Source: Enoplolaimus lenunculus
Lineage: Eukaryota > Nematoda > Enoplea > Enoplida > Thoracostomopsidae
Reading direction: 5' to 3'
Assembly: GCA_030248215.1 (NCBI GenBank)
Contig: JASANG010002100.1
Coordinates: 1 to 64,000, forward strand
Length of the DNA: 64,000 nucleotides
Shown piece by piece: positions 46,590-58,299 of the stretch (position 1 is its first letter; the number at the start of each line of letters is the position of its first letter). The position numbers were made by a program, and so were the translations under genes. Below the pieces are notes generated by a model that was not told where the DNA came from, did not search any database, and saw nothing but the letters and a program-made list of their open reading frames with translations.

Positions 46590-49239
46590 ACTTTTACCAT
46601 CGGAAAATTTTTTGTGATAAAATGATACGATCCCAACCTTACAATTTTTGCATTTGATAAATTTGCCAGCCCGTTATACTCCGTCAAAAATTTTTGGATT
46701 CTCCTCTGGGCAGACATTGATATATTACAAAATGTTTGCTGTGATCACTTCCGCATGTGTAACGCATGTGCACACAAAAAAGTATTTCTGAATCTATTCA
46801 GAAAAGTGTTTTCTGTGGCAAATCTGAAAAGTTTTGCTGATATTTAAGACAATTTTTCTAAAAATAACTGGAAAACGATCAGAAATATTATTTTGAGTGT
46901 GCGTCCTTAAGCTGTGTCAGTAGCCAAATCGCACAACCAACTCGGTCCGGGAGGGAGAATAGTGCTGACACATCCCAGCATACGGATATGACAAATGTTA
47001 ACTTTTTTGGAGTGTACCTTTATTTGAAAGTTAAGTTTGTACGTAAAAACGCTTGTCAGGGTACAAACAGCAAAAGTAGAATAGGGTTGGAAAGTTTGCG
47101 AGCGAAATAAGCAGAAAAACCAAACGTACCTTATGAATGAATATTAATTCTAGTAAACAAAGGTTAAATTTGGTATGGGTCTGTTTGAACTTTGATGGCG
47201 TCATTAATGACCGGTTGCCTAAGAAACGATGAGCTGCAACTGAAGTGCCACCAGGTGTCCATTAAAATGTAGTAATGGTGAGTCAAAGCCGATAGGGGAA
47301 ATAACCCGTATGGTATGTTTACTGGGGCAGTGAAAAACCATATGGCATTTTTTCTGAGGAATAAGTTTTCTGGGGAGAAATTTATCTTACGGCGCCGGCT
47401 GAAGTTCGAGGAATAACAACAATGGCACCGTCCTAAAATCCAATAGTAAATGTGCTTCTGTCCCATGTCGTTGCATGAGATGGACCAGATTGCTTTCTTT
47501 CGGACGGCTGCTAAGAAGACTAGACTAGTGAGGTATATCTAAATATACCAGTACTATTCAAACAGTGCAAAAATATCCGTTGATCATGAGCGTACGGTTG
47601 GCTTTTCGTTCGCTTGGCTCGGCAATTTTTTCCATTGTCTATATTGCGAGCACCCCATCAAAAATTTTTTGACTCAGCTACTGGCTGTACAAGTCGAGAT
47701 CACAAAATTCCTTGGTTGTTTTTAGAGCTTATGAATGCAAATAAAATAGTTATTTTATCCCTTATAGATAAGGTGAAACAACCAAAATTGCCAACGATCG
47801 CTAGCTGTACTTTTCCACACCGAATGCAACCAGTTGCAACGGTTAGCTTGAAGAGCACATACTCCTAGTAGTAATGAGAAGCTCGGCAATTGCAAGCTAA
47901 GTCATAAAATTGTAATGTTATAAAAGGAAATTGGCATACAAAAAATAGTTATGTTGACTAAATCAACACCGGTACCCAAGATAAGTTCGTAAAGAATCGC
48001 ATATTGATAAGATGATCATACAGTGGAGTGGCGTATGACTGCCTGCATGGTAACGAAAGGTTAATCGGATGCAATGTGTCCCGGGGTCAGGGTTGTTGGC
48101 CGGAAAAAATTTGCGGAAAAAATGGTTTTTCCCCCTTTTTTCCATTTTTTTCCGAGGGGAGTGGAGAAATGGAAAAAAAATCGAAAATACTAAACGATTC
48201 TTAAATATACTTTGCAACTAAATATGATATAAAATAATGTTTTTAGACGACATGTGACTAATTTTATGCAACACATAAACAGTGACCGTGGGTATATGTC
48301 CACCACGACACATTATATGTCCGAAAAGAGCGAAAATTCCAGCATTTGAATATATAAATGGATTTCAGAATTGAAGTTTTGCCACGAGATTTAATGTAAA
48401 ACTACATATGCATGTTCATTCACTCACGAGGTTTCGTCGGCTGTGGGGTCAAAGTTATGGTGCTCAAATTTGAAAGCTTGCTGTTACCGTATGATTTAGC
48501 ACAAGAATACGTCTAGCTTCAACCTTGCTTTGCCCGCGATGTTGCAGCAATTGAGAGGCTTTGATGTCGAAAAAAACCCAAAGTGTCTTGGGATGTAATA
48601 TATATACTAACCAAAAACAAGTGTCACTTCTTTAGCTCATTCCACTCATGAGTTTCTGATGTTCTGATGACCTCCTCCGATTATACCGCGCCAAAACTTA
48701 AATTTTTAAAAAATTCGAATTTTAAGGTCCCAAATTCCTCCACTGGACTCAAACTTTTTTGTCGAAAAATTATACAAATTAACAAATTAGACACCATTGG
48801 ACACAGGTTACGGAACTAAGACGAATATTGTTCAATGTTTCCCAATCAGACGTCTGGCTAACGAGTCAGTGATATATAACTTGTCCAACTTATCGAATAA
48901 AAGGTTTTGGTTCCCAAAAGGCTGAACTTGTGGCCTTAAAAATCGAATTTGTAAAAAATTCCGATTTGGGCTTGGAACGATCAGTGGAGTTCATTAGAAG
49001 CAATATTTGAAATTATTGCCCATATTTTCAAGGCGTGTAAAAGCATTTAACATCAGTTGGCGATAGGTCATTAATGTTTGAAACAAAATGAAGATTCGGT
49101 TCAAAATTTTGCTAATTTTTCGCACGTAATTTGCCTTAATTCTGTTCAACTCATGAGGTTTGTTGCCGTCGCCAGTGATTTGTTTCAAACCTAATATTAA
49201 CTGTTGATAGGAACCCGTGCTATACGATATTTGAGAATA

Positions 49240-49460
49240 CACTGCCAAAAATGGTGAGTCAAATTGATTCTCTCCGAAATAGGTTTTTTCGCACTACGCA
49301 AACTGAGTCAAATTCGATTCCGCCAGAGTCAAATTCGACTCACAGAGCCCCTATAAGAGTTGAATTTGAGCCTGGTGGAGTCGAATTGGACTCAGTTTGT
49401 GTTGTCCCGAAAAGATTTTATTTCAGAGAGAGTCAATTTGACTCACCAATTGTTGCAGTG
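49240..49460. repeat. Foldback element with TGAGTCA motifs (copy 7)
   Basis: CACTGCCAAAAATGGTGAGT pairs with ACTCACCAATTGTTGCAGTG, and CTCTCCGAAATAGG with TATTTCAGAGAGAG. A second internal palindrome is present, with GAGTCAAATTCGACTCACAG. Confidence 0.87.
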
Positions 49461-49721
49461 TACGGACACTTGTTACACGACCTTGTTTAACAGCATAATA
49501 TGAGATCATTGAAACCGTATTGTCAACTGTGTGCAGCACTTATTTTTAATCAACCCCTACAGCAATTTTGCATCTAAAATTCCACACGCAGAGTACAAAG
49601 AACTCAAAAATCGGCCAAATTTCGAAGCGCAACACTCACTAATTCTGAAACTACGCGATCTATTACTACTGGCGATAGGTGCTACACACATTTGGAACGC
49701 GGGCACATATTTAACAAAATG

Positions 49722-52700
49722 CTATACGAATCGGCTTCCTTCGATAGTTTGACCTTCAGTTAAAATCAACGTTTGTTGAATTGGCGGTTGTTTGTTGAGT
49801 TCAATTGAGTTATTTCGACTCCGAAACATCATTGGAAACGCGTTAATGGCATGGAATTTGTATATTAACGCAATCAAACAGCAAACCATAGTTACCAATA
49901 CTAGCGCCGCTGCTAACAGTGTTGTTTGACCGAAATAGTCGCACGTCGACGCCTACAAAAAATCGTAGGAAGCCGCGACAGGTTAAATGCAGTAAAATGG
50001 TTTTGGTGTTTTTAGCAAATATTTGGCAATAAATGAAGTGAGAAGCTAAAAATTAAACGTAAGTACCACACAAATAAGTTAACAAATAAATATAATTTTA
50101 CGATTTTTATAAAGAGCCCGTATTCTCAAATGTGAGTAGCACCTATTACCAGTTGGAGATAGGTCCTGTAACGCTGGAACCAGCGCATGGTGAGGTTCAA
50201 ATTTCAGCGCATTGTTCGCGTTTGATTTGCCCTACTTCTGTAGCAATTTTGAGATCTGCAATTGCAGATGCTAGTCAGTTTGAAAACCTATCACTAATTG
50301 ATGATAGGTGATATACGCATTTGAGAGTATGGGCCAAGATTAAAGTTTTAAGATGTGATAGAAACGTACGAAAAATACAGTTTCCAAAAAACATGGCACG
50401 TCAAAATTTTGAAATTATTAGAATCGGATTTGGCAGCTAGCAAATTTTGCACAGATATTTTTACTGGAAAGTGTGACAGTTTCACGCATATTCGATCTTA
50501 GAAACGTATACCTCGCCAACATGGCCCATGCTACTTTTAGCGCAGTCTAATTTTTTTTGCGACTGTGAAAGGGTAGGCTTAGACTTTAGCCTGCATTTTT
50601 TGTTTCGGCTTACACTTGACAGTATGCTTAATCTACCGGTACGGTCCTAAAAGTAACATTTCATCCGCCCACTTTATCTCGCGTACACTTCTAGTATCTT
50701 GTGACAAAAAATTAGACTAAAACCTAAAATGTGTATTTGAGAGCGCAATCCTGAACTGAAGCCTACCAAACAATCCTAAGCCTAAAATTCAGCGCAGAAA
50801 AACGCGATAAAATATTTCGTTTAAAATTAAGTATTAAACAACTCAATAATATCGCTTACCGGTAGTACCACAGCACAAGCGCTCGCTCCATCACCCGAGC
50901 CGCGGATCCGACGCTCGCCAGCTGAACGTACAGCATCTGCACTTGCGTCTAAATCAATTTCACACGCGACTCCAACAAACCGTGACGGTTCAGCACAGTC
51001 GCATCGTTGAGTACCGTTAACCATAATCACTTTACCACCATGGTAACATGAAAGTCGCTCGCAAAATTGTCCTGTCCATGGCCAGAGACAATGTCTAAAA
51101 TGAGCAAATGATTCCTAACACCGCAGGTAGGCACTGGATGTCCAGGCCGATATATAGAACATGACCGTAGCAGTTGTATAAGCGCATATATAAGCCTATG
51201 CGTTTAAGCCTAAAGATACAGCCGAAGCCTAAAGCGTAAGCAAAAGAATTGGAGTCTAAAGCTTAAACTTACTGTATTACAGCTACGCAAAAAAACTTTC
51301 CGCTCCTGATCTTTACATGGCCGACGTCCGAATAGATTTCTGGTATGATTATTCAAATATCCGGATAGGAAAAAATATCTGATGCCCTTCACAAATAACA
51401 CATCGAAATATCGAAAGCACTTCGACCTGAATCATAAAATATTAGGCTACTTGAACTAGCGAAGGATGGATCTACAGAGCGTTCACCTAAATATAAGATT
51501 TACTGTACTTATACACAAAGTCAGAGTTTTTAAGTTTGACTGCGCTCTCAAATGCAGAACGCAAAAAACGCTGACGTTAACATTTGCGAATAGTCTGCTT
51601 CGAATACATTGATAAAACGGATAAATTGATCCTTAGACTGGCTTTATATTTAACCTTAAACCAATATCAAGTTTAATCTCCTGAATAACTTTTATGGTGG
51701 TGCTCTCAGGTCCGTAGCCAGCTCACCTTGCTTTGAGGGGGCTAACAATGTTTCAGGAGGGGCACTGAAAGGTTTTCAATGAGTTACAAGCAAGGTTGAA
51801 AATTCTCTAGGGTGGGCCAAAACTTTTACAGGTTGGGGGTTGAGCCCCCCTGTCCCCCCTCGCTTATATAATTATACTCAAGCGAACCACGTACCTACAC
51901 GATCCTTCATGCGATACACCACCATGTTCACAGATCGCATGTTCGCAATGCGCTCCATACTGACGCTTTGCGTCGTTACATTGACACTTTCCATCAAATT
52001 TTAGCACCGAACCGCCCAGGCACAGTTTACGCTGACAACACTGGCCCCGAAAATACCGTGAGCATTCACACAAAAACCGGTAAGCGGTTTCGTTACTCAG
52101 CAGAATACCTCCATGCTTACACGACGCCAGTTCAGCGCAGTGTCCTTCTGAAAAGCAGCCTGATGTACATTGACAGCCGCCACACTGCGCGAATTTTTCG
52201 TTGTCATTTTGAGCACTAAATAGTGTTCCGGCTAATGACTGGTTTATCCGCGAAGAATTGGTAGCTAACTCGTCCAAGAGGATATTAAGATCTCGTTTGT
52301 TTACCATTTGTTGTTGTAGTTGTTGCTGTTGTTGTTTTTGTTGTTGTTTTTGTAGACGATATTCAATTTGCGACGCTATATTTGCGAACAAATTAAGAAT
52401 TTCAACAGCATCGTCTTGAGTGGTTGTGGCGAAGGGTGAATTTTGCTTTCGACTGTTGTCTGAAGGACTTTGAGAAGAAACTTCGATGGCGTTGGCGTTG
52501 TTGCCTGCGGCTGTTTCAGCGTTTTTGCCGTACGGTGAATTTTGATTGCGATCGCGTTGTACAAGTTTTTGTAAATTTTGAATTAAAGTAAACGGATTGA
52601 CGGTGTTAAAATTTTGCGAGCTGTCATAGCTTTCTAAATCACCGCTCGGTGGCAAGAGTTCTGGGCCAAAAATTTGACCAGTGGAATGATGCGATTGGCT

Positions 52701-52844
52701 GTTTATATGACCAGTGGAATGATGCGATTGGCTGTTTGCGGTGTTGTCGTGGCCTGATGCGGCAGTAGCAATAATCAGTTGTACAGCGTCGAATACAAAT
52801 AAATATCGATGTATTATGTGCTGTTTAATTAGTTTGTGTCTCAT
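49722..52844 (-). CDS. EGF-like type I membrane protein D (3 exons)
   Basis: Exons in coding order are 51895-52844, 50860-51094 and 49722-49952, 471 residues. The start at 52,844 gives a hydrophobic N-terminus (YLFVFDAVQLIIATAASG) and lies five bases after an acceptor-like ACACTTAG. Residues ~30-220 are low complexity, with a direct repeat NSQSHHSTG and a Gln run near residue 165-180. Residues 221-317 are Cys-rich (CGGCQCTSGCFSEGHC, CKHGG, CECSRYFRGQCCQRKLC, CQCNDAKRQYGAHC, CEHGGVSHEGSC), continued by CLWPWTGQFC and CDCAEPSRFVGVAC in exon 2. The last exon holds one membrane span (LLAAALVLVTMVCCLIALIY) and a tail of about 45 residues. It is a paralogue of C with matching splice phases at shared junctions (2, then 0) and one fewer EGF-like unit. 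Confidence 0.82.
50113..50335. repeat. TIR element with CTCAAATG ends
   Basis: GAGCCCGTATTCTCAAATGT on the left pairs with, reverse-complemented, TGGCCCATACTCTCAAATGC on the right. ACCTATTACCAGTTGG and ACCTATCATCAATTAG follow on each side, also inverted. Related sequence occurs near 30,390-30,610 and 13,841-13,905. It is in the last intron of EGF-like gene D. Confidence 0.7.
50523..50660 (+). repeat. TTAGGC-type element, ACTTTTAG-ended, decayed
   Basis: GGCCCATGCTACTTTTAGCG pairs with CGGTCCTAAAAGTAACATTT. The interior has AGGGTAGGCTTAGACTTTAG and ACAGTATGCTTAATCTACCG. Confidence 0.7.
51145..51322 (-). repeat. TTAGGC-type element, inverted, decayed
   Basis: GGCCGATATATAGAACATGA at left, TCTAAAGCTTAAACTTACTG inside, and CCGCTCCTGATCTTTACATG at right. 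The left end is the TATAGAACA type and the right end the GATCTTTACAT type. It lies in intron 1 of EGF-like gene D. Confidence 0.78.
51711..51866 (+). repeat. CCCGTAGCCAG-family element
   Basis: TCCGTAGCCAGCTCACCTTG, TTTCAGGAGGGGCACTGA, GAGTTACAAGCAAGGTTG and GGGGGTTGAGCCCCCCTGTC. The right terminal GGCTACGGG is lost. It ends about 30 bp from the 3' edge of exon 1 of gene D. Confidence 0.8.
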
Positions 52845-53691
52845 TTTGACTAAGTGTACTTTGCTGGGTTTCTAAAATCTTACTTAAATATTTATTTAAG
52901 CTATGTTTAAGTAATTACTTAAGTCGCTGACTTAAGTAAATACTGAACTTCGAACAAAACAGGTAAACGCCAAATGTGAGCCATTGCCGTAACAAAAAAT
53001 AATAGTTTTAATTTATACTAAGGAGGCACCGTGAGTCTGCAATTTCAGTTGCACCAAGGCTTGTATACCTGAACGCTTAATTTGAAATCTATCAGATATA
53101 AATAGTCAGCGGCTTCTTAGTACGCTTTTAAAAACGACAAATGGCTAAAGTAATAACTTAACACGTACTTAAGTACCAATAAGTAGGGTTTCAGAACGAA
53201 AGTGTTCCAAAGCTGAGCGTAAGACTCAAAAACTGCCTGATCAGAAATCAATACGTAATCTATTGATCAATCACCATACGCTACAAATGTGTCGGCGCCG
53301 GCTGAGTTTAGGATTGGTTTGGCCTAGGCGCAGGCTTAGGTTTCGCTTTTGGTTTAAACTTAGGGTTAACGCTTAGGCTTCGACCTGTTGTACCGCGGTC
53401 CCAAATTTTCTACTGTCCACACTGTCTTGCTGTTCCAACTGCCCTGTGGTCCCCTCGGCCAAATCTACAATTTCATAGCGTCCTTCCAGTTTTAATCTAC
53501 TGTGGGCGCTTTTCTTAAACTGGATAGGTCAAAAAATATACAATTTTGTCGCGGTGAAATTTTTTACTTCAGTCTATCTTTATTTTTAAAAATGATGCTA
53601 AATATAACGTTTCATGAGCTGGGGTCGTTCTGTGCACACACCTAAAACGTGCGATTTAGGCATATTCTGTATAAGAGATCATTCAGCTATT

Positions 53692-53880
53692 GGCCAATGT
53701 TATTATTAGGGGCGTAACAGTAGATCAAGCGTAATTCTAAGCATAAGCCTAAGTGTTGCAAAAATGTGTTCCTAAGCCTAGGCCTAAGCCTAAGCCTGAG
53801 AAAAAATGTAATCTACAATCTAATCCCTCTCTTTTATAGACCCAACAGAAACCTGGACGTTTCTTAAAGTAACATAGGCC
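53692..53880 (-). repeat. TTAGGC-type element, inverted, AGTAACAT-ended
   Basis: GGCCAATGTTATTATTAGGG pairs with CTTAAAGTAACATAGGCC. CCTAAGCCTAGGCCTAAGCC and TGTAATCTACAATCTAATCC lie inside. Confidence 0.82.
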
Positions 53881-54189
53881 AAGCTGTTAAAAACAAGGTA
53901 TATAATAAACATCAGAGTCTGTTGCGAAATCATCAGGGGTAGAATACAATGTCACAAGGTTTGTTAAACTTTGGGTTGAACATTTGAACATTACTGTAGC
54001 GATCCGAATAACAGGAGAAGAAATAACAAGAGATGTGCCCCTGCTGGTTAATGCCTCTTACAGCACGTTTTGTTTAGTCTAAAACTTGATTCCTCAAAGT
54101 ATATGTTATCACTACTATATTCGAAGAAATATAAATGTATTTTATAAGTATATATTCTAAAGTAAACGAGCCTAAATCACAGATGATAT

Positions 54190-54452
54190 CATAATTTGGG
54201 GCGGAAACTTTTTCTGTGGTACAAGAAAAGAGTAAGCTTAAGCTTTAGACTAATTGTTTTGCTTGGCGTATGCTTAGACTTGGCACTGCAATAGAGTAAG
54301 CTTAAGCTTTAGACTAATTTTTTTGCTTGGCTTAGCCATAGACTTAGGCTTAGGAATATGCTCATTCTTACGTTTAGGTTTACGTTTAGGCTTAGGCTTA
54401 GGTTTAGGAATATGCTTATAATACAGTTCCACACGTGTTCTTTACATTAGCC
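54190..54452 (+). repeat. TTAGGC element with duplicated left segment
   Basis: AGAGTAAGCTTAAGCTTTAG occurs twice, first near 54,230 and again near 54,295, followed by two TTAGGC blocks, ATATGCTTATAATACAGTTC and CTTTACATTAGCC. The left TIR is worn. Confidence 0.8.
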
Positions 54453-55360
54453 GGTATACTTTAACGGGAAGGTAACTTGAAAAATAAACCGTTCACAACC
54501 TACAAACTAGAGTTCCTTTTGGTGAGGCAAAATAAATATCAGCCCTTATATACCTGGTTTCAAAATTCCGTTCATAAACCATCCACTTTATCTTCGATCA
54601 GCTAACCTTGTTTAATCAAAAAATTTAAACTCTTGCAAAGAAAACTTAAAAACCAAGCCGACTTAGAAGCTAACCAACACAACAGTACACCAGGCGAAAC
54701 GGTACACAGCAATGCAGGTACACGAGACACCCAGCCTGAGTCAGCATAATATGGCGTGGTCGCACAGACCGAAAGAGACCGTCTCAATACTCACCATGGC
54801 ACACACGAGTAACGAAATATATATGACGAATGCTATACGTCATCGACATACGAGCTTTCGGGTATATTCAGCGAGGAAATGACGTGATGTTTCTGGTATT
54901 AGCTAGCAATTGGCTTGTTTACTCAGCTGGTTGGCACGACTTTGTCCGCGCTTGGCGGGTTTGCATGGTTCAAGATAACACTTTAAATAAATAAATGAGA
55001 AAGATGGAAAAAATATCTGGCTCGAACCGTTTTTTCCACACGCTTATAGGCTATTTTAAGCGTAGTTTTGGAATAACCTAAACCTTTGCCAAAAGCCTTA
55101 CCTACGCCCAAAGCAAAGCCTAAATGCTTAAACTTAAACTGGGGGGAATGGTGTAGAAGCAAATATTTTGACATTTATGTTTTTTCAAGGTACAGCTGAA
55201 GGTCTGTTTTCGCCTCCGGCAAGAACTCGACCTTAGGTTCTTGGTCAAGAAACATTTGGCAAAATCTCGCTTCATCATCGGCTCTGACAATTTTTATCTC
55301 CAATTGTAAACCTTGTTCATCTGTAGTCTCATGTAGATTTTATCGCGAAGATGCAAAGTA

Positions 55361-55547
55361 GGGCCCATGTATTATAGAACAGGGCCGGAACAGTAGTATA
55401 AGCATATTCCTAAGCCTAAGCCTAAGCATAAGAATGAGCATATTCCTAAGCCTAAGCCTAAGCCAAGCAAAAAATAGTCTAAAACTTAAGCTTGCTCAAT
55501 TTCAGTCCCACTGAAAAACGTTCCGCCCCTGATCTTTACATGGGCCC
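55361..55547 (-). repeat. TTAGGC-bearing TIR element with mixed ends
   Basis: GGGCCCATGTATTATAGAAC begins it and CCCTGATCTTTACATGGGCC ends it. CATATTCCTAAGCCTAAGCC appears twice, and AGTCTAAAACTTAAGCTTGC and AACGTTCCGCCCC follow. One end is the GAACAGGGCCGGA type, the other GATCAGGGGCGGA. Confidence 0.92.
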
Positions 55548-56025
55548 AAATTAGGAACTCAAAAGACTTGAGAAAGTTCGTGGTTCCGATCCATTTCGGG
55601 GTCTGAGGGCCGTTAAGCACGGCGCTGGCAGTAAACTTTATAAGCTAGAGATACTGTTAGCCATTTCAAGCTAGAAAAGGCACACGTGCGATGCAAAGCA
55701 AGTATGCAGTAAAATGAACGCGTAAATAACGCAATGCGTAACATGAGTTGCACCGAAATGTCAGAAAAATTATTTGAAACCGCATTGCGGACCTGTCTGC
55801 CCCGCAGGTGCCTGGCTCTCTCGCATCCGTTAAGTGGAAAACATGTATTCGTTGTTCCGGAAATCAAATATTCACGAGTGTTTTAACTTAAAATATAATT
55901 TTTCGACCAGTATTTTAGTGTTGCGGTTCAAACAATCGGAATTGTAATTAATTTCCAAACCTATCAAACATTTTTCGTCTTCGCATATTTCACACGTTAC
56001 TAAAAGCACTCTGCGCACGAGCACC

Positions 56026-56128
56026 GTTCTACAGTATAGTTAGCTAAATAAATGTCCGCCGCTACTTGAACTATTAAAGCGGACATTTCGACACCGTTGT
56101 TCTGAGGGAAAAATGTCCGCATAGCTAC
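56026..56128. repeat. AAATGTCCGC-bearing segment, copy 1
   Basis: TAGTTAGCTAAATAAATGTCC and GAAAAATGTCCGCATAGC flank AAAGCGGACATTTCGACACC in abbreviated form; GCGGACATTT and AAATGTCCGC words are inverted to each other. A related arrangement is at 56,455-56,545. Confidence 0.4.
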
Positions 56129-56454
56129 CAATATTTCTAATGTATGTCCGGTAGTGTTTTTATGCGACTTATACAATACTAAATTTTTCAAATTGATTAA
56201 TGTTGCATTAGGTTTTAGCCGACGTAAAACGCATCTTTGGTGCTCTAAATTGAGATGTCAGCATTTAAGATTGAAAAATCCAAAACATTAGTGTAGCCAA
56301 GTGCATTAAAAATTCACATTTTGCCCCCTGACGCCAAATACACCCCAGTCCAGCTCAGAACGGAACTTTTACAAACATTTTAAATGATTTCGCGCATATT
56401 AGCTACTTTTAAAATTTGTGGCATATGTAAGAACTAACATTTAAAACTTTAGCT

Positions 56455-56545
56455 AGCTACACCGTTATTGCCACATAAATTTTGTCCGCACACCGTTGCG
56501 CTGAACTCATAAATGTCCGCTTATTAGCTATGTCGCCAGTGGACA
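56455..56545. repeat. AAATGTCCGC-bearing segment, copy 2
   Basis: AGCTACACCGTTATTGCCAC, AATTTTGTCCGCACACCG and CATAAATGTCCGCTTATTAG parallel the segment at 56,026-56,128 (TAGCTA edges, two GTCCGC words, CACCGTTG between). The short reading frames over both copies share residues for this reason. Confidence 0.35.
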
Positions 56546-57948
56546 AAACGTAGGACTGATAGACGGTATGAACGTCCATACCGTTCCAGCAGAACAGAGT
56601 GGACTTTATTTGTGCGCAACCTACAAACGGTAACGTGTGAGTGACAAGAATAGGAGACAGCATATGCGTAGATTTGAGCAAATTAGTAAGGAACTAAGAG
56701 AACGGTGTGGAATATGGTGCCGCCCTAGCTACAGTAGCCAAGCCGGTATTAGCCTGTTCAGCTTTTATTGGGGCCGGAAGCAGCGGTATCATAGAAACGA
56801 TGCTGTATTACTTTAATATTTTGTCCTTATGAACTGATTGCTTGAAAGCTTCAGCAACTTGCAGCATTTTCGTCGAAATTCTGATGCAGTTGCTTCCTTA
56901 TAAAAATTTCGCTATGAGAGCAACCAGTGTCGGAGCAGACAGGGTGGGCTCCCCAAACTCCGCGGCGGCGGCCCCCAACGTAAACCTACAATTTCTCGGT
57001 GTTTGATCTCATATTACCATTCTTCTATTAAACAGTTTCCGCAAAAGTTGCAAAATAGTCGATCTGGAATGTGAACCCATGTTGAATCGCGCTTCACGTG
57101 AAACGCGATATTTTTTTGACATTTTTTGCTAAAGTAGCTGAACAGCTCATATTTTAGGTAAAAAGCTTATACAGTTTTCGTGTGACCCAAAACCAGGGGA
57201 AACAGCAAGCGGCACACCTTATACTCTACATTAACTGTTTTATTACTCTTCTTGAATATATATTTCATTTCGGGTGAGTTATATATTATGTTAAGTAAAA
57301 TTTTAAACCCGCAAGCGGGTGGAGCGAGCGAGAAAATTTGTTACAACTACCAACCTGGTGGTTATTTTAAGGTCTGCGTGATGTATATTGAAACCATTAA
57401 AAGAATCACGCCAAAATGACAAGATAGGTTAGCGTCAAATGCTCGTGAGCGAGAAACCAGACACATTTCAACATTTCGGTGAATTTTGTTTGGATCGGTT
57501 GAAGTGGGGGCCCCTTTAACTGCGGGCCCCTAAAATGGGGGTATGATCAGGTGCCTGCTTCGGCCTTGACAGCAACATCCACAACATTTTCAACAATAGA
57601 GGCTATAAATTAGCAAATGAAGAATGCCGACCGTCCCGGTTAGGCCGTGCCAGTCTGCAGTGATTGGCCGGCCATTTCCGGCAACATATTTCTCGGCCAA
57701 TTCCACTTTTGAGCTTAGCATGAAAGAATTAGCTGTACCTGGGTCCACACTTTTTTGTTGCGCTAAATGCCTCCAAATTTACACGTGGTATATCGGTAAT
57801 TTCTGCGGGGTTCGCGTTATAACCGGGGCAGCTTGGAACACGTTTTGTCCACGTTGATTCGACGTCAACATAAAATTTTGTGATCTGAATAGCGGATATG
57901 TAGACACAATGTGAATGTCATAGCGATCATCGCATACATATAGCCATT

Positions 57949-58299
57949 TATCATATGATACTACGAGACATTTACGCGAATATCATGATATTCAAAAGTT
58001 TTCCACTAAATATCATGTGATATTATGCAGGACAATGAATTTTGTGCGCGCTAATAAAACAGTAAAAAGTCAGATAATGCAGAATTAAATGATTTCGAAA
58101 GTTGAATTAGCTTCTACGTTTCTGTTTCTCGCTGAATTTTTCCCAAAATATATTCCTAAAGTACAAATATTTCAAATTTCAAATTTTGGTGTCATATGAC
58201 ATTGCACAGGACAATCAAGCTGTTTACCACAACTTTGCAGACATTTTCAAACGTATCATATGATACTCGCGGACAATATTTGGAATATCATATGATATT
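57949..58299. repeat. Cluster of TATCATATGATA palindromes
   Basis: Near-perfect palindromes occur at 57,949 (TATCATATGATA), 57,979 (AATATCATGATATT), 58,009 (AATATCATGTGATATT), 58,191 (GTCATATGAC), 58,253 (GTATCATATGATAC) and 58,284 (AATATCATATGATATT). Several are followed by a GGACAAT word (GCAGGACAAT, ACAGGACAAT, GCGGACAAT). There is no coding sequence here. Confidence 0.7.

Larger units (their letters stand above)
40165..49721. other. Repeat-filled stretch between EGF-like genes C and D
   Basis: I see no gene I can support. A minus-strand frame at about 40,700-40,870 encodes a signal-peptide-like run (LLVNVILALTLLLLLALDIQ) after an acceptor TTTTAAACAG; it could be the missing 5' exon of gene C, but no good donor follows. 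The plus-strand frame at 41,389-41,694 (VYFCSFLKELGLRFHVRS) is unidentified. The rest holds the repeats listed separately and AT-rich sequence. Confidence 0.5.

Noticed and set aside
47164-47466. 100-codon minus-strand frame
   Set aside because: No recognisable domain, no splice context, and low-complexity repeat-like DNA around it.
55020-55140. Possible further TTAGGC element
   Set aside because: It has scattered CCTAAA/GCCTA words but neither inverted ends nor the internal landmarks, too worn to list as an element.
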